From Aquiflexum balticum DSM 16537 (GTDB lineage Bacteria > Bacteroidota > Bacteroidia > Cytophagales > Cyclobacteriaceae), in assembly GCF_900176595.1 (NCBI RefSeq), contig NZ_LT838813.1, positions 4,172,001 to 4,236,000 on the forward strand: a DNA stretch of 64,000 bases, given 5' to 3'. The notes under the pieces are model-generated. The model saw nothing but the letters and a program-made list of their open reading frames with translations, did no database searches and was not told the origin of the DNA. Both the position numbers and the translations under genes were made by a program. Below, piece after piece: positions 57,642-64,000 of the stretch. The stretch's first letter is position 1; each line of letters starts with the position of its first letter.

Positions 57642-58331
57642 ATGAAGCTGAGCATTATTATTCCTGTTTTGAATGAATCAAAAAATCTTCAGGAATTGTT
57701 GCCATTTTTTCTCAATCATAAAATGAAAAATGATTTTGAAGTGATTGTAGTGGATGGGGGAAGTAGCGACGATTCAGTAGAAACTGCATTTAAATTTGGC
57801 ACTAGGGTTGTGACATCGAAAGTAAGTTCCCGGGCCTGTCAGATGAATTTAGGCGCTAGAAATACTACAGGGAATATCCTTTATTTCGTCCACGCAGATG
57901 TCAGACTTTTGAATACTTTTTTTGAGGATATTATGGAGGTTGTGGAGAAGGGAGTACCATCAGGATGTTTTGCCTATTCCTTCGACTCGGACAATTCACT
58001 GCTGCAAGTCAATTCCTGGTTTACGCAATTCAATGGAATTCTTTCGGGTGGGGGAGATCAGACTTTATTTGTCAAAAGGGATGTATTCGAGACATTGGGA
58101 GGCTTTGATGAAAATTATTGCATCATGGAGGATTTTGAATTTGTTAGAAGATTGAAGAAAACTTATACCTTCCATGTCATACCCAAAAAAATCACTGTTT
58201 CTGCCCGAAAATATGAAAACAATTCCTGGATGCGGGTGCAATTGGCCAACTTGATTGTATTTGCTTTTTTCTTTTTAAAAATACCTCCCGGAAAGCTAAA
58301 ACAATGGTATTACAAACTCTTGCTTAAATGA
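57642..58331 (+). CDS. TIGR04283-type family 2 glycosyltransferase
   Basis: This 229-residue GT2-fold glycosyltransferase has IIIPVLNESKNLQELLP, VIVVDGGSSDDSVE, YFVHADVRL (D-x-D-like metal motif region) and GGFDENYCIMEDFEF (acceptor/catalytic ED region). It ends with a hydrophobic segment (LANLIVFAFFFLKIPPG) and a short basic tail, suggesting membrane association. The family usually pairs with TIGR04282, as here, on the same strand with DUF6134 between. The sugar and acceptor are unknown. A good terminator follows at 58336. Confidence 0.88.
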   Translation: MKLSIIIPVLNESKNLQELLPFFLNHKMKNDFEVIVVDGGSSDDSVETAFKFGTRVVTSKVSSRACQMNLGARNTTGNILYFVHADVRLLNTFFEDIMEVVEKGVPSGCFAYSFDSDNSLLQVNSWFTQFNGILSGGGDQTLFVKRDVFETLGGFDENYCIMEDFEFVRRLKKTYTFHVIPKKITVSARKYENNSWMRVQLANLIVFAFFFLKIPPGKLKQWYYKLLLK

Positions 58332-58335
58332 AAAA

Positions 58336-58368
58336 AAAGAGACAGTAGGACTGTCTCTTTTATATATC
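58336..58368 (+). terminator. Terminator after the TIGR04283 gene
   Basis: AAAGAGACAGT (58336-58346) pairs with ACTGTCTCTTT (58350-58360), a perfect 11-bp stem with a three-base loop, followed by a short T/A tract. Confidence 0.85.
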
Positions 58369-58654
58369 GTCAAACGTATGAAGAAAAATTTACTGAGGCA
58401 AAGGTACCATTCATAATTTGTTGCTTGGTTAAGGGATTGTGAAGTTAAGGTGATTAAATGATCTTCTCTATTTGAGAAATGTTTTTCCGTTTGTGATATA
58501 TAGTTGAAATATGCCTTCGGCGATATAATTTCCCATCATCAAACCTGAAGGGCAAAATTTTCCCGATTTTACCAGGAATGCTTCATCCTTTTTTGATTTA
58601 TTTCAAGCTTATCCCACTCCCTGTATCCCGCTTTGATTTCTACTCTGTTTCCTA

Positions 58655-58840
58655 AAAATATCTATATAATATCAATAATTATCAACTAATATCTCACAAT
58701 ATCCCGAATCTCTTAAGCTCTTCAAAAGTCAATTTCTTTGTTAATCCACAAAAAATATCAATCAATATCAAAAAAATATCCACTTATATCTCAAACAATA
58801 TTTCAATTTATTTCAAAATATATCTACCAATTTCTATTTT
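58655..58840. repeat. Degenerate ~10-bp-phased TATC array
   Basis: The motif ATATC (or TTTC/AATC in weaker copies) recurs at nearly helical spacing. C bases ending the motifs fall at 58662, 58673, 58683, 58693 and 58703, then after a gap at 58746, 58759, 58769, 58780, 58790, 58804, 58814, 58824 and 58834. The steps are mostly 10 or 11, with a few of 13-14. It runs into the stop of the M20 gene. The rest of 58369-58654 shows nothing else I can name. I do not know a function. Confidence 0.6.
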
Positions 58841-60171
58841 TTCATCATCTCCACATTCTTCAAAATGTCCATCGCAAACAAACTCATGGCTTTTACTCCG
58901 GTCTTTATAGTGGGCTCGGGCAACGGGGCGAAATAGGGAGAGTGCAGTCCGGGTACATCCAATCCCTCTCTTTGGGCTTTTTCCAAAAATTCCGGATCAG
59001 AAGCACCTAGATAAAACATACTGATCGGAATATTCCTTTCCTGTAAACCAAAACGGCTAAAATCTTCCCCAACCATTAGAGCTTTTACTTCTTTTACTTT
59101 GTCCGCACCTATATTATTTTTAAAGACATCTACCATCCTTCGGGTCAATTCATCATCATTGATCAAAGCCGGTGTGTACGGATGACGGATCCAATAGGAT
59201 GGCATTTTGTCCTCGGATAAACCGGCTGCCCGGGCATATTGCTCACTGATTCGCTTGATGCTGCTGATCATTTCTTCCCTTACTTCAGGAGAATATGACC
59301 GAAGAGTCAACTGCATCACTACCTCATCCGGAATGATATTGTGTACAGTTCCTCCATGAATGGATCCCACCGTAACAACCGCCGGATCCATGGGAGATAT
59401 TCTTCTGCTCACAATGGTCTGATAAGCCTGTATCATTTGAGCACTGAGGACTATGGGATCAATTCCTTTATCCGGAACAGCACCATGTGTACCTTCACCA
59501 TAAACCGTCACATTCATCAAATCCACCCCAGCCATCAATGGGCCTGATTTATAGCCAAGCATTCCGGCCGGTAAAAATGGGTCATCATGTAATGCAATGG
59601 CATAATCAGGGTGGGGGAAGCGTTCGTACAAACCGTCGTTCATCATATTCCAGGCACCCATGCCGTTTTCTTCTGCAGGCTGTCCGACCATCAATAATGT
59701 GCCTCTCCAGGCGTGTCTGTATTCTACCATCATTTTGGCCGTCCCCACAAAAACACTCATATGGATATCATGTCCACAGGAATGGGTGATAAAGGTTTCC
59801 TTCCCGTCATTGGAAATTCCTTTTTTGGTGGAAGCATAAGGAAGCCCCGTTTTTTCTTCCATTGGCAGCGCATCCATATCAGTCCGAATTAAAAGAACAG
59901 GACCAGCCCCGTTTTCCAATACCCCAACCACGCCATAGCCACCGATATTTTCAGTTACCTCGTAACCCAAAGATTTCAGTTCCTTGGCTATCCTTGCAGA
60001 AGTTTCTTTTTCCTGCAGGGACAGTTCCGGGTTTTGGTGCAGCGTTTTATAAAGTTGATCCAGTTCAGGATAGATTTTGTCAATAAAATTATCCACAGAT
60101 TGGGAAAATCCAGGCTTTGGAAATATTCCGATCAGGATAAAAAGACAAAGGGAATACAGGGAAACTTTCAT
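58834..60171 (-). CDS. M20 family amidohydrolase, exported
   Basis: This 445-residue metal-dependent amidohydrolase has a signal peptide (MKVSLYSLCLFILIGIFPKPGFSQ). Metal motifs are IRTDMDALPME (Asp), HSCGHDIHMS (Cys, His, His) and QPAEENGMGAW (Glu pair), plus a C-terminal His in LHSPYFAP. The dimerisation lid domain begins near YGEGTHGAVPD. This is the hippurate-hydrolase/N-acyl-L-amino-acid amidohydrolase group, which removes acyl groups from amino acids. It is divergent from the YheT-like hydrolase. Its stop lies at the edge of the phased TATC array. Confidence 0.92.
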   Translation of the reverse strand: MKVSLYSLCLFILIGIFPKPGFSQSVDNFIDKIYPELDQLYKTLHQNPELSLQEKETSARIAKELKSLGYEVTENIGGYGVVGVLENGAGPVLLIRTDMDALPMEEKTGLPYASTKKGISNDGKETFITHSCGHDIHMSVFVGTAKMMVEYRHAWRGTLLMVGQPAEENGMGAWNMMNDGLYERFPHPDYAIALHDDPFLPAGMLGYKSGPLMAGVDLMNVTVYGEGTHGAVPDKGIDPIVLSAQMIQAYQTIVSRRISPMDPAVVTVGSIHGGTVHNIIPDEVVMQLTLRSYSPEVREEMISSIKRISEQYARAAGLSEDKMPSYWIRHPYTPALINDDELTRRMVDVFKNNIGADKVKEVKALMVGEDFSRFGLQERNIPISMFYLGASDPEFLEKAQREGLDVPGLHSPYFAPLPEPTIKTGVKAMSLFAMDILKNVEMMKK

Positions 60172-60253
60172 AAAATCTTATATTATTCTTTTTCAAATAA
60201 AGCAAATAATTCCCTCTTTTGGGGTATAGATTTAATTTTAGGTTGAAGTAATT

Positions 60254-61219
60254 ATGCCGATAATTGAAAAATCCAGTTATGCCAATCCACCACGATTGCT
60301 TTTCAATGGTCATTTTGAAACCATTATTCCCAGCATCTTTAGAAAAATCATCGGTGTCCAATATCAGCGGGAAAGGATTGATACACCGGACAATGATTTT
60401 TTAGATCTGGATTGGTCAAATGTGGGGAGTAACAAACTCCTGATCATCAGCCACGGCTTAGAGGGAAGTTCTGAAAGACATTATGCCCGTGGATTGGCCA
60501 AATTGTTCAATCAAAATGATTATGATGTATTGGCTTGGAACAACCGTACCTGTGGGGGTGAAATGAATCTTCAGCCCATCATGTACCATCATGGGGCATC
60601 CTATGATTTGAAAACAGTGATTGATCATGTGGAAAAGACCAAAAATTATGAAGCCTATTACTTGGCAGGCATCAGCATGGGCGGTGCGCAAACCTTGAAA
60701 TACTTGGGAGAAAATGGACTTGACCTGAATTCAAAAATCAAAAAAGCAGCTGTTTATTCCACTCCCTGCAACTTACCCGATTCTGCGGCAACTTTGAAGG
60801 CAAAAAAGAATGCTTTTTACAAAAAACGCTTTCTGGGAAAACTGAAAGCCAAAATGTTCTTAAAAGGGCAACAGTTTCCCGGTTTGGTGGATTTGGATTT
60901 ACTGAAAAAGGTAAAGGAATTTGATACTTTCGATACCCATTTTACAGCCAAAATCCATGGGTTCAAAGATGCAGATGATTTTTACCACTCGGTAAGTGCT
61001 GACAATTGGATAAAAGATATTCAGATACCCACCTTGGTCATCAATGCACTGAATGATCCACTTTTAATGGATAGATGCTACCCAATAGATTTGGCCAGAA
61101 ACCACCCACAGCTATTTCTGGAAATGCCCAATAGGGGCGGCCATACTGGTTTTATAGTCAAAGGTCAGGAGTTTACATGGGCGGAGTATAGGTTTTTGGA
61201 GTTTTTGAAAGAGATGTGA
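60254..61219 (+). CDS. YheT-like alpha/beta-fold hydrolase
   Basis: This 321-residue hydrolase belongs to the YheT/ABHD1-3 group. Blocks are FNGHFETIIPSIFR, LLIISHGLEGSSERHYARGLA and YDVLAWNNRTCGGEMN. The nucleophile is Ser141 in LAGISMGGAQTLKYLG, the acid is Asp in NALNDPLL, and the His is in GGHTGF. It acts on an ester or similar lipid bond in the cytoplasm; the natural substrate is not known. Its last codons run into the heptamer repeat, so the TGA stop is itself inside a repeat unit. It marks the end of the core-like part of the window. Confidence 0.88.
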   Translation: MPIIEKSSYANPPRLLFNGHFETIIPSIFRKIIGVQYQRERIDTPDNDFLDLDWSNVGSNKLLIISHGLEGSSERHYARGLAKLFNQNDYDVLAWNNRTCGGEMNLQPIMYHHGASYDLKTVIDHVEKTKNYEAYYLAGISMGGAQTLKYLGENGLDLNSKIKKAAVYSTPCNLPDSAATLKAKKNAFYKKRFLGKLKAKMFLKGQQFPGLVDLDLLKKVKEFDTFDTHFTAKIHGFKDADDFYHSVSADNWIKDIQIPTLVINALNDPLLMDRCYPIDLARNHPQLFLEMPNRGGHTGFIVKGQEFTWAEYRFLEFLKEM

Positions 61220-61266
61220 GATGTGAGACTTGAGACACAAGACGCAAGACATAAGACACAAGATAT
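61211..61266. repeat. Imperfect heptamer tandem repeat (8 units)
   Basis: The sequence divides into seven-base units: GAGATGT, GAGATGT, GAGACTT, GAGACAC, AAGACGC, AAGACAT, AAGACAC, AAGATAT. It begins in the last codons of the YheT-like gene and continues for 47 nt past the stop, up to the accessory region. Between 61267 and 61389 I see nothing more than a short GTCTT-C-AAGAC palindrome. Confidence 0.85.
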
Positions 61267-61389
61267 CTTTTAAGGGTAAAAATTAAACTTCATGAGAAAT
61301 GGAGGCCCTCGTGACTACCAAGAACAGATTTTAGATTTATACCTTTGAACTGTAAAATGTCTTCAAGACTGTAAAGAACTTTGCCTTGT

Positions 61390-61402
61390 CACTTCGATCC
61401 CG
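61390..61402. repeat. Left half of a REP-like palindrome split by the IS110 element
   Basis: CACTTC-GA-TCC followed by the shared CG (61401-61402). Joined to the right half at 62635-62646 it makes an imperfect palindrome with 9 of 11 pairs and a tandem GA mismatch. The surroundings (TTGTCACTTCG on the left, GAAGTGTATTTTGCCC on the right) resemble intergenic repeats that I recall from Bacteroidota genomes. Confidence 0.65.
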
Positions 61403-61412
61403 ATAGTTACCT

Positions 61413-61595
61413 TAGATTTGATCAGTTGTATTAAACCAAGAACGGTGGTATAATTGAAAACCTGTCAGCGATCCATCGATGGCCTGAGTAGAGCACTATC
61501 GCGATATTTGGAACTGACAGGTTTAAAGAACCAAGACCTGTATAAGATATTAGTCTTACATCTGTTAAGGTTATTAGGTAACGGTTCTTATCATT
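61413..61595 (+). ncRNA. Putative bridge RNA of the IS110 element
   Basis: Three consecutive stem-loops precede the transposase. SL1 (61422-61457) pairs CAGTTGTAT with GTATAATTG (three G-U pairs) plus ACC/GGT inside. SL2 (61458-61524) has an 11-bp perfect stem (AAACCTGTCAG/CTGACAGGTTT) with an inner GCGAT/ATCGC and large internal loop. SL3 (61526-61589) has AAGAACC/GGTTCTT and an inner AAGAC/GTCTT. This matches the 5' stem-loop plus two guide-loop layout of IS621-type bridge RNAs. SL2 bases 61495-61508 are perfectly complementary to the predicted RE-CG-LE junction. Ends are approximate. Confidence 0.7.
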
Positions 61596-61617
61596 TAATA
61601 TATCTAAACGCTAAAGT

Positions 61618-62619
61618 ATGAAATTCAAAACATTTATTGGAATTGATGTCAGTAAATTGACATTAGACATTTGCCTTATTACCGCTGATGGGGTAATTGA
61701 ACACTTCAAAATTGAAAACAAAGAACTTTCCATAAAGAAGTTTTTCAAGAACTTGGAAAAGAGCTGTCTATGGGAAGATATTCTTGTCTGTGCTGAATTT
61801 ACAGGCCATTATTCCAATCCTTTGAAAGTGTTTTGCATAAGTCAAAATATTGCATTATGGTTGGAAAGCGGAGCAGAAATCAAGCTTAGATCAGGTGTCC
61901 AGAGAAGAAAAAATGATAAAATTGATGCCGAAAGGATAGTTGATTATGCGATACGGTATGTTGACAAAGCCAGGCTTCAGAATCTCGATGATAAGGTCAT
62001 TGAAACAGTCAAATCACTTAGTAATGAGAGGGATATGTATATAAGGGACCGGGCTAAATACAAATCCCAGGTAAAGGATTTTGAAGGATACATTGATTCA
62101 GATATTTATAAAGCCAAAAGCAAAAGGCTTAAAAAACAGATCCTTTCATTAACCAAATTAATTGATTCTATCGACAAACAGATAGACCAACAGTTCGCCT
62201 CCAGTGAGAAACTCACCATTCAAAAAGAGATATTGTTGTCAGTTGGAGGTGTAGGAGATAAAGTAGCAACTGAGACGATCATAGCCACACGAGGCTTCAC
62301 CAAGTTTGGTAACGGTAGGGAATTTTCCTGTCATGTAGGCGTTGCTCCATTTTCCTTTGAATCAGGTACAAGTCAGAGATCTAGGAAAAAGGTGTCCAAC
62401 AGAGCCAATAAGGAGCTTAAAAAACTCTTCCATATGGCTGCACTCTCTGCAATCAAGATGAAAGGAGAGCTTAGAGAATATTTTGAAAGGAAGGTTGCTG
62501 AGGGAAAGAATAAAATGACTGTAATAAATGCCGTTAGAGCCAAAATCATAAACAGGATTTTTGCCCTGATAAGGGATAATAGAAAATATGAAAAATCTTA
62601 TATTCCTTCTGTTGTTTAA
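61618..62619 (+). CDS. IS110 family DEDD transposase (RNA-guided recombinase type)
   Basis: This 333-residue enzyme has an N-terminal RuvC-like DEDD domain (IGIDVSKLTLDICL with Asp, AEFTGHYS with Glu, RRKNDKIDAERIVDYA with two Asp), a central coiled coil (about 120-205) and a C-terminal Tnp_20 domain (LLSVGGVGDKVATETIIA, FSCHVGVAPFSFESGTSQRSRKKVSNRANKELKK). The Ser in the ESGTS stretch is the likely covalent nucleophile. Relatives such as IS621 recombine DNA under guidance of a bridge RNA encoded in the element's leader. The frame is intact, so it may still move. It starts 23 nt after the putative RNA. Confidence 0.95.
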   Translation: MKFKTFIGIDVSKLTLDICLITADGVIEHFKIENKELSIKKFFKNLEKSCLWEDILVCAEFTGHYSNPLKVFCISQNIALWLESGAEIKLRSGVQRRKNDKIDAERIVDYAIRYVDKARLQNLDDKVIETVKSLSNERDMYIRDRAKYKSQVKDFEGYIDSDIYKAKSKRLKKQILSLTKLIDSIDKQIDQQFASSEKLTIQKEILLSVGGVGDKVATETIIATRGFTKFGNGREFSCHVGVAPFSFESGTSQRSRKKVSNRANKELKKLFHMAALSAIKMKGELREYFERKVAEGKNKMTVINAVRAKIINRIFALIRDNRKYEKSYIPSVV

Positions 62620-62634
62620 TCCATAAGAATATCG

Positions 62635-62646
62635 CGGAGAGAAGTG
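62635..62646. repeat. Right half of the REP-like palindrome at the IS110 border
   Basis: The shared CG (62635-62636) is followed by GAGAGAAGTG, the partner of the left half at 61390-61402. Confidence 0.6.
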
Positions 62647-63044
62647 TATTTTGCCCGTTTAAGATTACCTCACACCTTTTATTACATTTTCTGATAATAC
62701 CAATTTTCAACTTTTCTGAGGGTCAGGACAAAAAAAACGATAGCTCAAATAGCTACCGCTAATTAATAACTATTACCCAATCAATTTTCGGTTATCGCCG
62801 AAAAAGATATCTTCACTGTAACGTATTATTTTTATTTCCGTTCGACTCAGGACAAGCATATTTACCTTGAAATTCTTTTATTTTACTTAAGATTGGTTAA
62901 ATCTTGGATTAAATAATCTCAAATTATTAAAGGATATCTAAATTTTTTATAATGCTTTAAACTTAATTCTTATTTTTATTGAACTATTTGTTTTAGGTTT
63001 TAGGAAGAGAATTTGGTGGTTTAAGTTTTCTAATTGTTTAGCAT
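62647..63044. other. Accessory intergenic region before the TcmP-like gene
   Basis: It is about 400 bp of AT-rich DNA without a gene. A weak minus-strand terminator-like hairpin lies at 62731-62757 (TAGCT/AGCTA preceded by eight A residues), and a TTTTCGG/CCGAAAA hairpin at 62785-62804. The first resembles a terminator without an upstream gene and may be a remnant. The promoter of the TcmP-like gene should lie near the right end. Confidence 0.45.
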
Positions 63045-64000
63045 ATGAAAGATTCACAGTCAAACATGTTTGAGCATTCTGAGGTAAAAGTAAGGCTGCT
63101 CAATCTGTACATTCAAAAATACCTGAACATCTTGAGCAGGGCTCAAGGGATTGAAAAAGTAAATCTTTACGATCTTTTTTGTGGTGAAGGAATTTATGAG
63201 AATGGAGGAGAAGGAAGCCCTATCATATTTTTGAAGGCTATCAGAGAAATCTACTATAGGAATCAAGCTGGCAAGCATAAGATTATCCAAGTGGATTGTG
63301 TATTCAACGACCTGGAAACTTGGAAGACAGAAAAAGTCAAATCTATTGTAGAAAGCAAAAAGTTGCATTACCCCATTTTTGGTGATTTGCGATTCCGAAA
63401 CGTGGATTATACCGACGCTGTGCCACTTGTAGTGGATCAAATATCCAAATCAAAGAAATCTAAAGCCTTTGTCTTTATTGATCCCTATGGATATAAGGAT
63501 ATAAGGGCGTCTCAGATTAAGTCAATCTTAGAAACAAAAAAAGCAGAAGTACTATTGTTTCTACCAACTCATCATATGTTTAGGTTTGAGAAAAAGGGTA
63601 GACCAAAGGCATTTATGTCATTTATAGAAGATCTTATTCCTGAAAAACATTGGCCTAATTCTCCAACAGGGATTGTTTTTATTGAAAACCTGAAATCAGC
63701 ATTTCGTGAATATTTAGGAGATGAATACTTTGTAGAAACCTTTATCATTACTAGAGATGTCAATCAATTTTTTTGTTTGTTCTTCTTTACCAGTCATATT
63801 TACGGCTTTGACAAAATGTTAGAAGCCAAATGGGAAATCGATTCTGAAGAAGGTAGGGGATGGTCTTATAAGATTCCTGACGCCCCAAATCTATTTAGTC
63901 CTACTAAAGCTGATAAGGTCAATAAGTTAGAGAGTTTCTTTCTCTCCTTTTTGAAAGAACCGAGATCGAACGGAGAAATTTATCAAGCTACCCTTCATCA
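63045..64000 (+). CDS. tcmP: Three-Cys-motif partner protein TcmP-like (3' end outside window)
   Basis: The frame starts at ATG 63045 (MKDSQSNMFEHSEVKVRLLNLY) and stays open for 318 codons to the edge. It shows TcmP-type blocks: YIQKYLNIL, VNLYDLFCGEGIYENGGEGSP (nucleotide/SAM-like loop), KAFVFIDPYGYKDI, TKKAEVLLFLPTHHMFRF and the start of the C-terminal winged-helix end (SNGEIYQATLHH). TcmP genes usually accompany a DUF5131 (three-Cys-motif/Gp37-Gp68) partner in defence-type loci; that partner is not visible here and would have to lie to the right. No function is proven for the pair in my knowledge. Confidence 0.8.
   Translation, partial: MKDSQSNMFEHSEVKVRLLNLYIQKYLNILSRAQGIEKVNLYDLFCGEGIYENGGEGSPIIFLKAIREIYYRNQAGKHKIIQVDCVFNDLETWKTEKVKSIVESKKLHYPIFGDLRFRNVDYTDAVPLVVDQISKSKKSKAFVFIDPYGYKDIRASQIKSILETKKAEVLLFLPTHHMFRFEKKGRPKAFMSFIEDLIPEKHWPNSPTGIVFIENLKSAFREYLGDEYFVETFIITRDVNQFFCLFFFTSHIYGFDKMLEAKWEIDSEEGRGWSYKIPDAPNLFSPTKADKVNKLESFFLSFLKEPRSNGEIYQATLH

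Larger units (their letters stand above)
61401..62636 (+). mobile_element. IS110-family element (about 1.23 kb)
   Basis: It holds one DEDD transposase and a 200-nt non-coding leader, with a short right end, as in the IS110 group. IS110 elements lack inverted ends, so the borders were placed by rejoining the flanks: the left flank TTGTCACTTCGATCC, a shared CG, and the right flank GAGAGAAGTGTATTTT rebuild a near-palindrome. The shared dinucleotide CG (61401-61402 and 62635-62636) is the proposed core. A different offset of a few bases cannot be excluded. Confidence 0.8.

Noticed and set aside
56173-58331. True arsenosugar pathway
   Set aside because: The names come from the family models only; no arsenic methyltransferase, transporter or regulator is in the window.
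58655-58840. CRISPR or integration-site array
   Set aside because: The repeats are too short (about 10 bp), degenerate and without spacers; no cas or integrase gene is near.
63060-63440. Minus-strand reading frame of 126 codons
   Set aside because: It lies opposite the open TcmP-like frame, which has recognisable motifs; the minus frame has none.

Overview
The window is a stretch of a Bacteroidota chromosome, most likely order Cytophagales and close to Cyclobacteriaceae. The signs are low-to-moderate GC, several type IX secretion (T9SS) cargo proteins with type A or CHU_C-type sorting domains, PorP/SprF and PD40/OmpA-type T9SS proteins, RibBA and MurB of Bacteroidota type, a Bacteroidota proteorhodopsin locus, and weak Shine-Dalgarno use. 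I see no rRNA, tRNA or CRISPR array.

Layout. 1-14.2 kb (all minus): a surface-adhesin cluster. It holds a PorP/SprF gene, a giant DUF11-repeat adhesin with 25 copies of a 306-bp unit (split into two frames by one extra base), and a PD40/OmpA-type protein that leaves the window. 14.6-23.9 kb (minus): exported M28 peptidase; PASTA protein, T9SS cargo and rhodanese operon; Mrp, NifU-like and M43 metalloprotease operon. 24.1-28.9 kb (plus): dnaG, ribBA, an exported unknown and surE, facing an SDR oxidoreductase. 30.0-31.4 kb: a complete IS4-family insertion sequence with inverted ends and a 9-bp target duplication. 31.5-33.7 kb (plus): an O-acyltransferase and N-acyltransferase pair resembling the glycine-lipid genes glsA/glsB, plus a CoA-binding protein. 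33.7-36.5 kb (minus): proteorhodopsin, lycopene cyclase and carotene dioxygenase (Blh), with a strong terminator right after the opsin gene. 36.9-50.2 kb: mostly housekeeping genes (gyrB, ppk1, dCMP deaminase, murB, a sugar phosphomutase, hppD, an acyltransferase and a BASS transporter). 50.7-61.2 kb: DUF1800/DUF1501 pair, ketoacyl synthase III, 1-Cys peroxiredoxin, a glycosyltransferase cluster (TIGR04282, DUF6134, TIGR04283), M20 amidohydrolase and a YheT-like hydrolase. 61.2-64.0 kb: accessory DNA with an IS110-family element and a TcmP-like gene cut by the window end.

How the genes work together. The opsin pumps protons in light. CrtY makes beta-carotene and Blh cleaves it to retinal, so the locus supplies its own chromophore, but the earlier carotenoid genes are not here. 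The T9SS cargo genes share one export route that is encoded elsewhere.

Most notable. (1) The IS110 element carries a leader that folds into three consecutive stem-loops, as expected of a bridge RNA. Its ends can be placed because it interrupts a REP-like imperfect palindrome, and 14 nt of the leader are perfectly complementary to the predicted circle junction. (2) The adhesin repeat array contains one unit with clustered substitutions and the only indel in 25 units. (3) The opsin operon has a built-in terminator between opsin and chromophore genes. (4) A 10-bp-phased TATC array lies at 58.66-58.84 kb.
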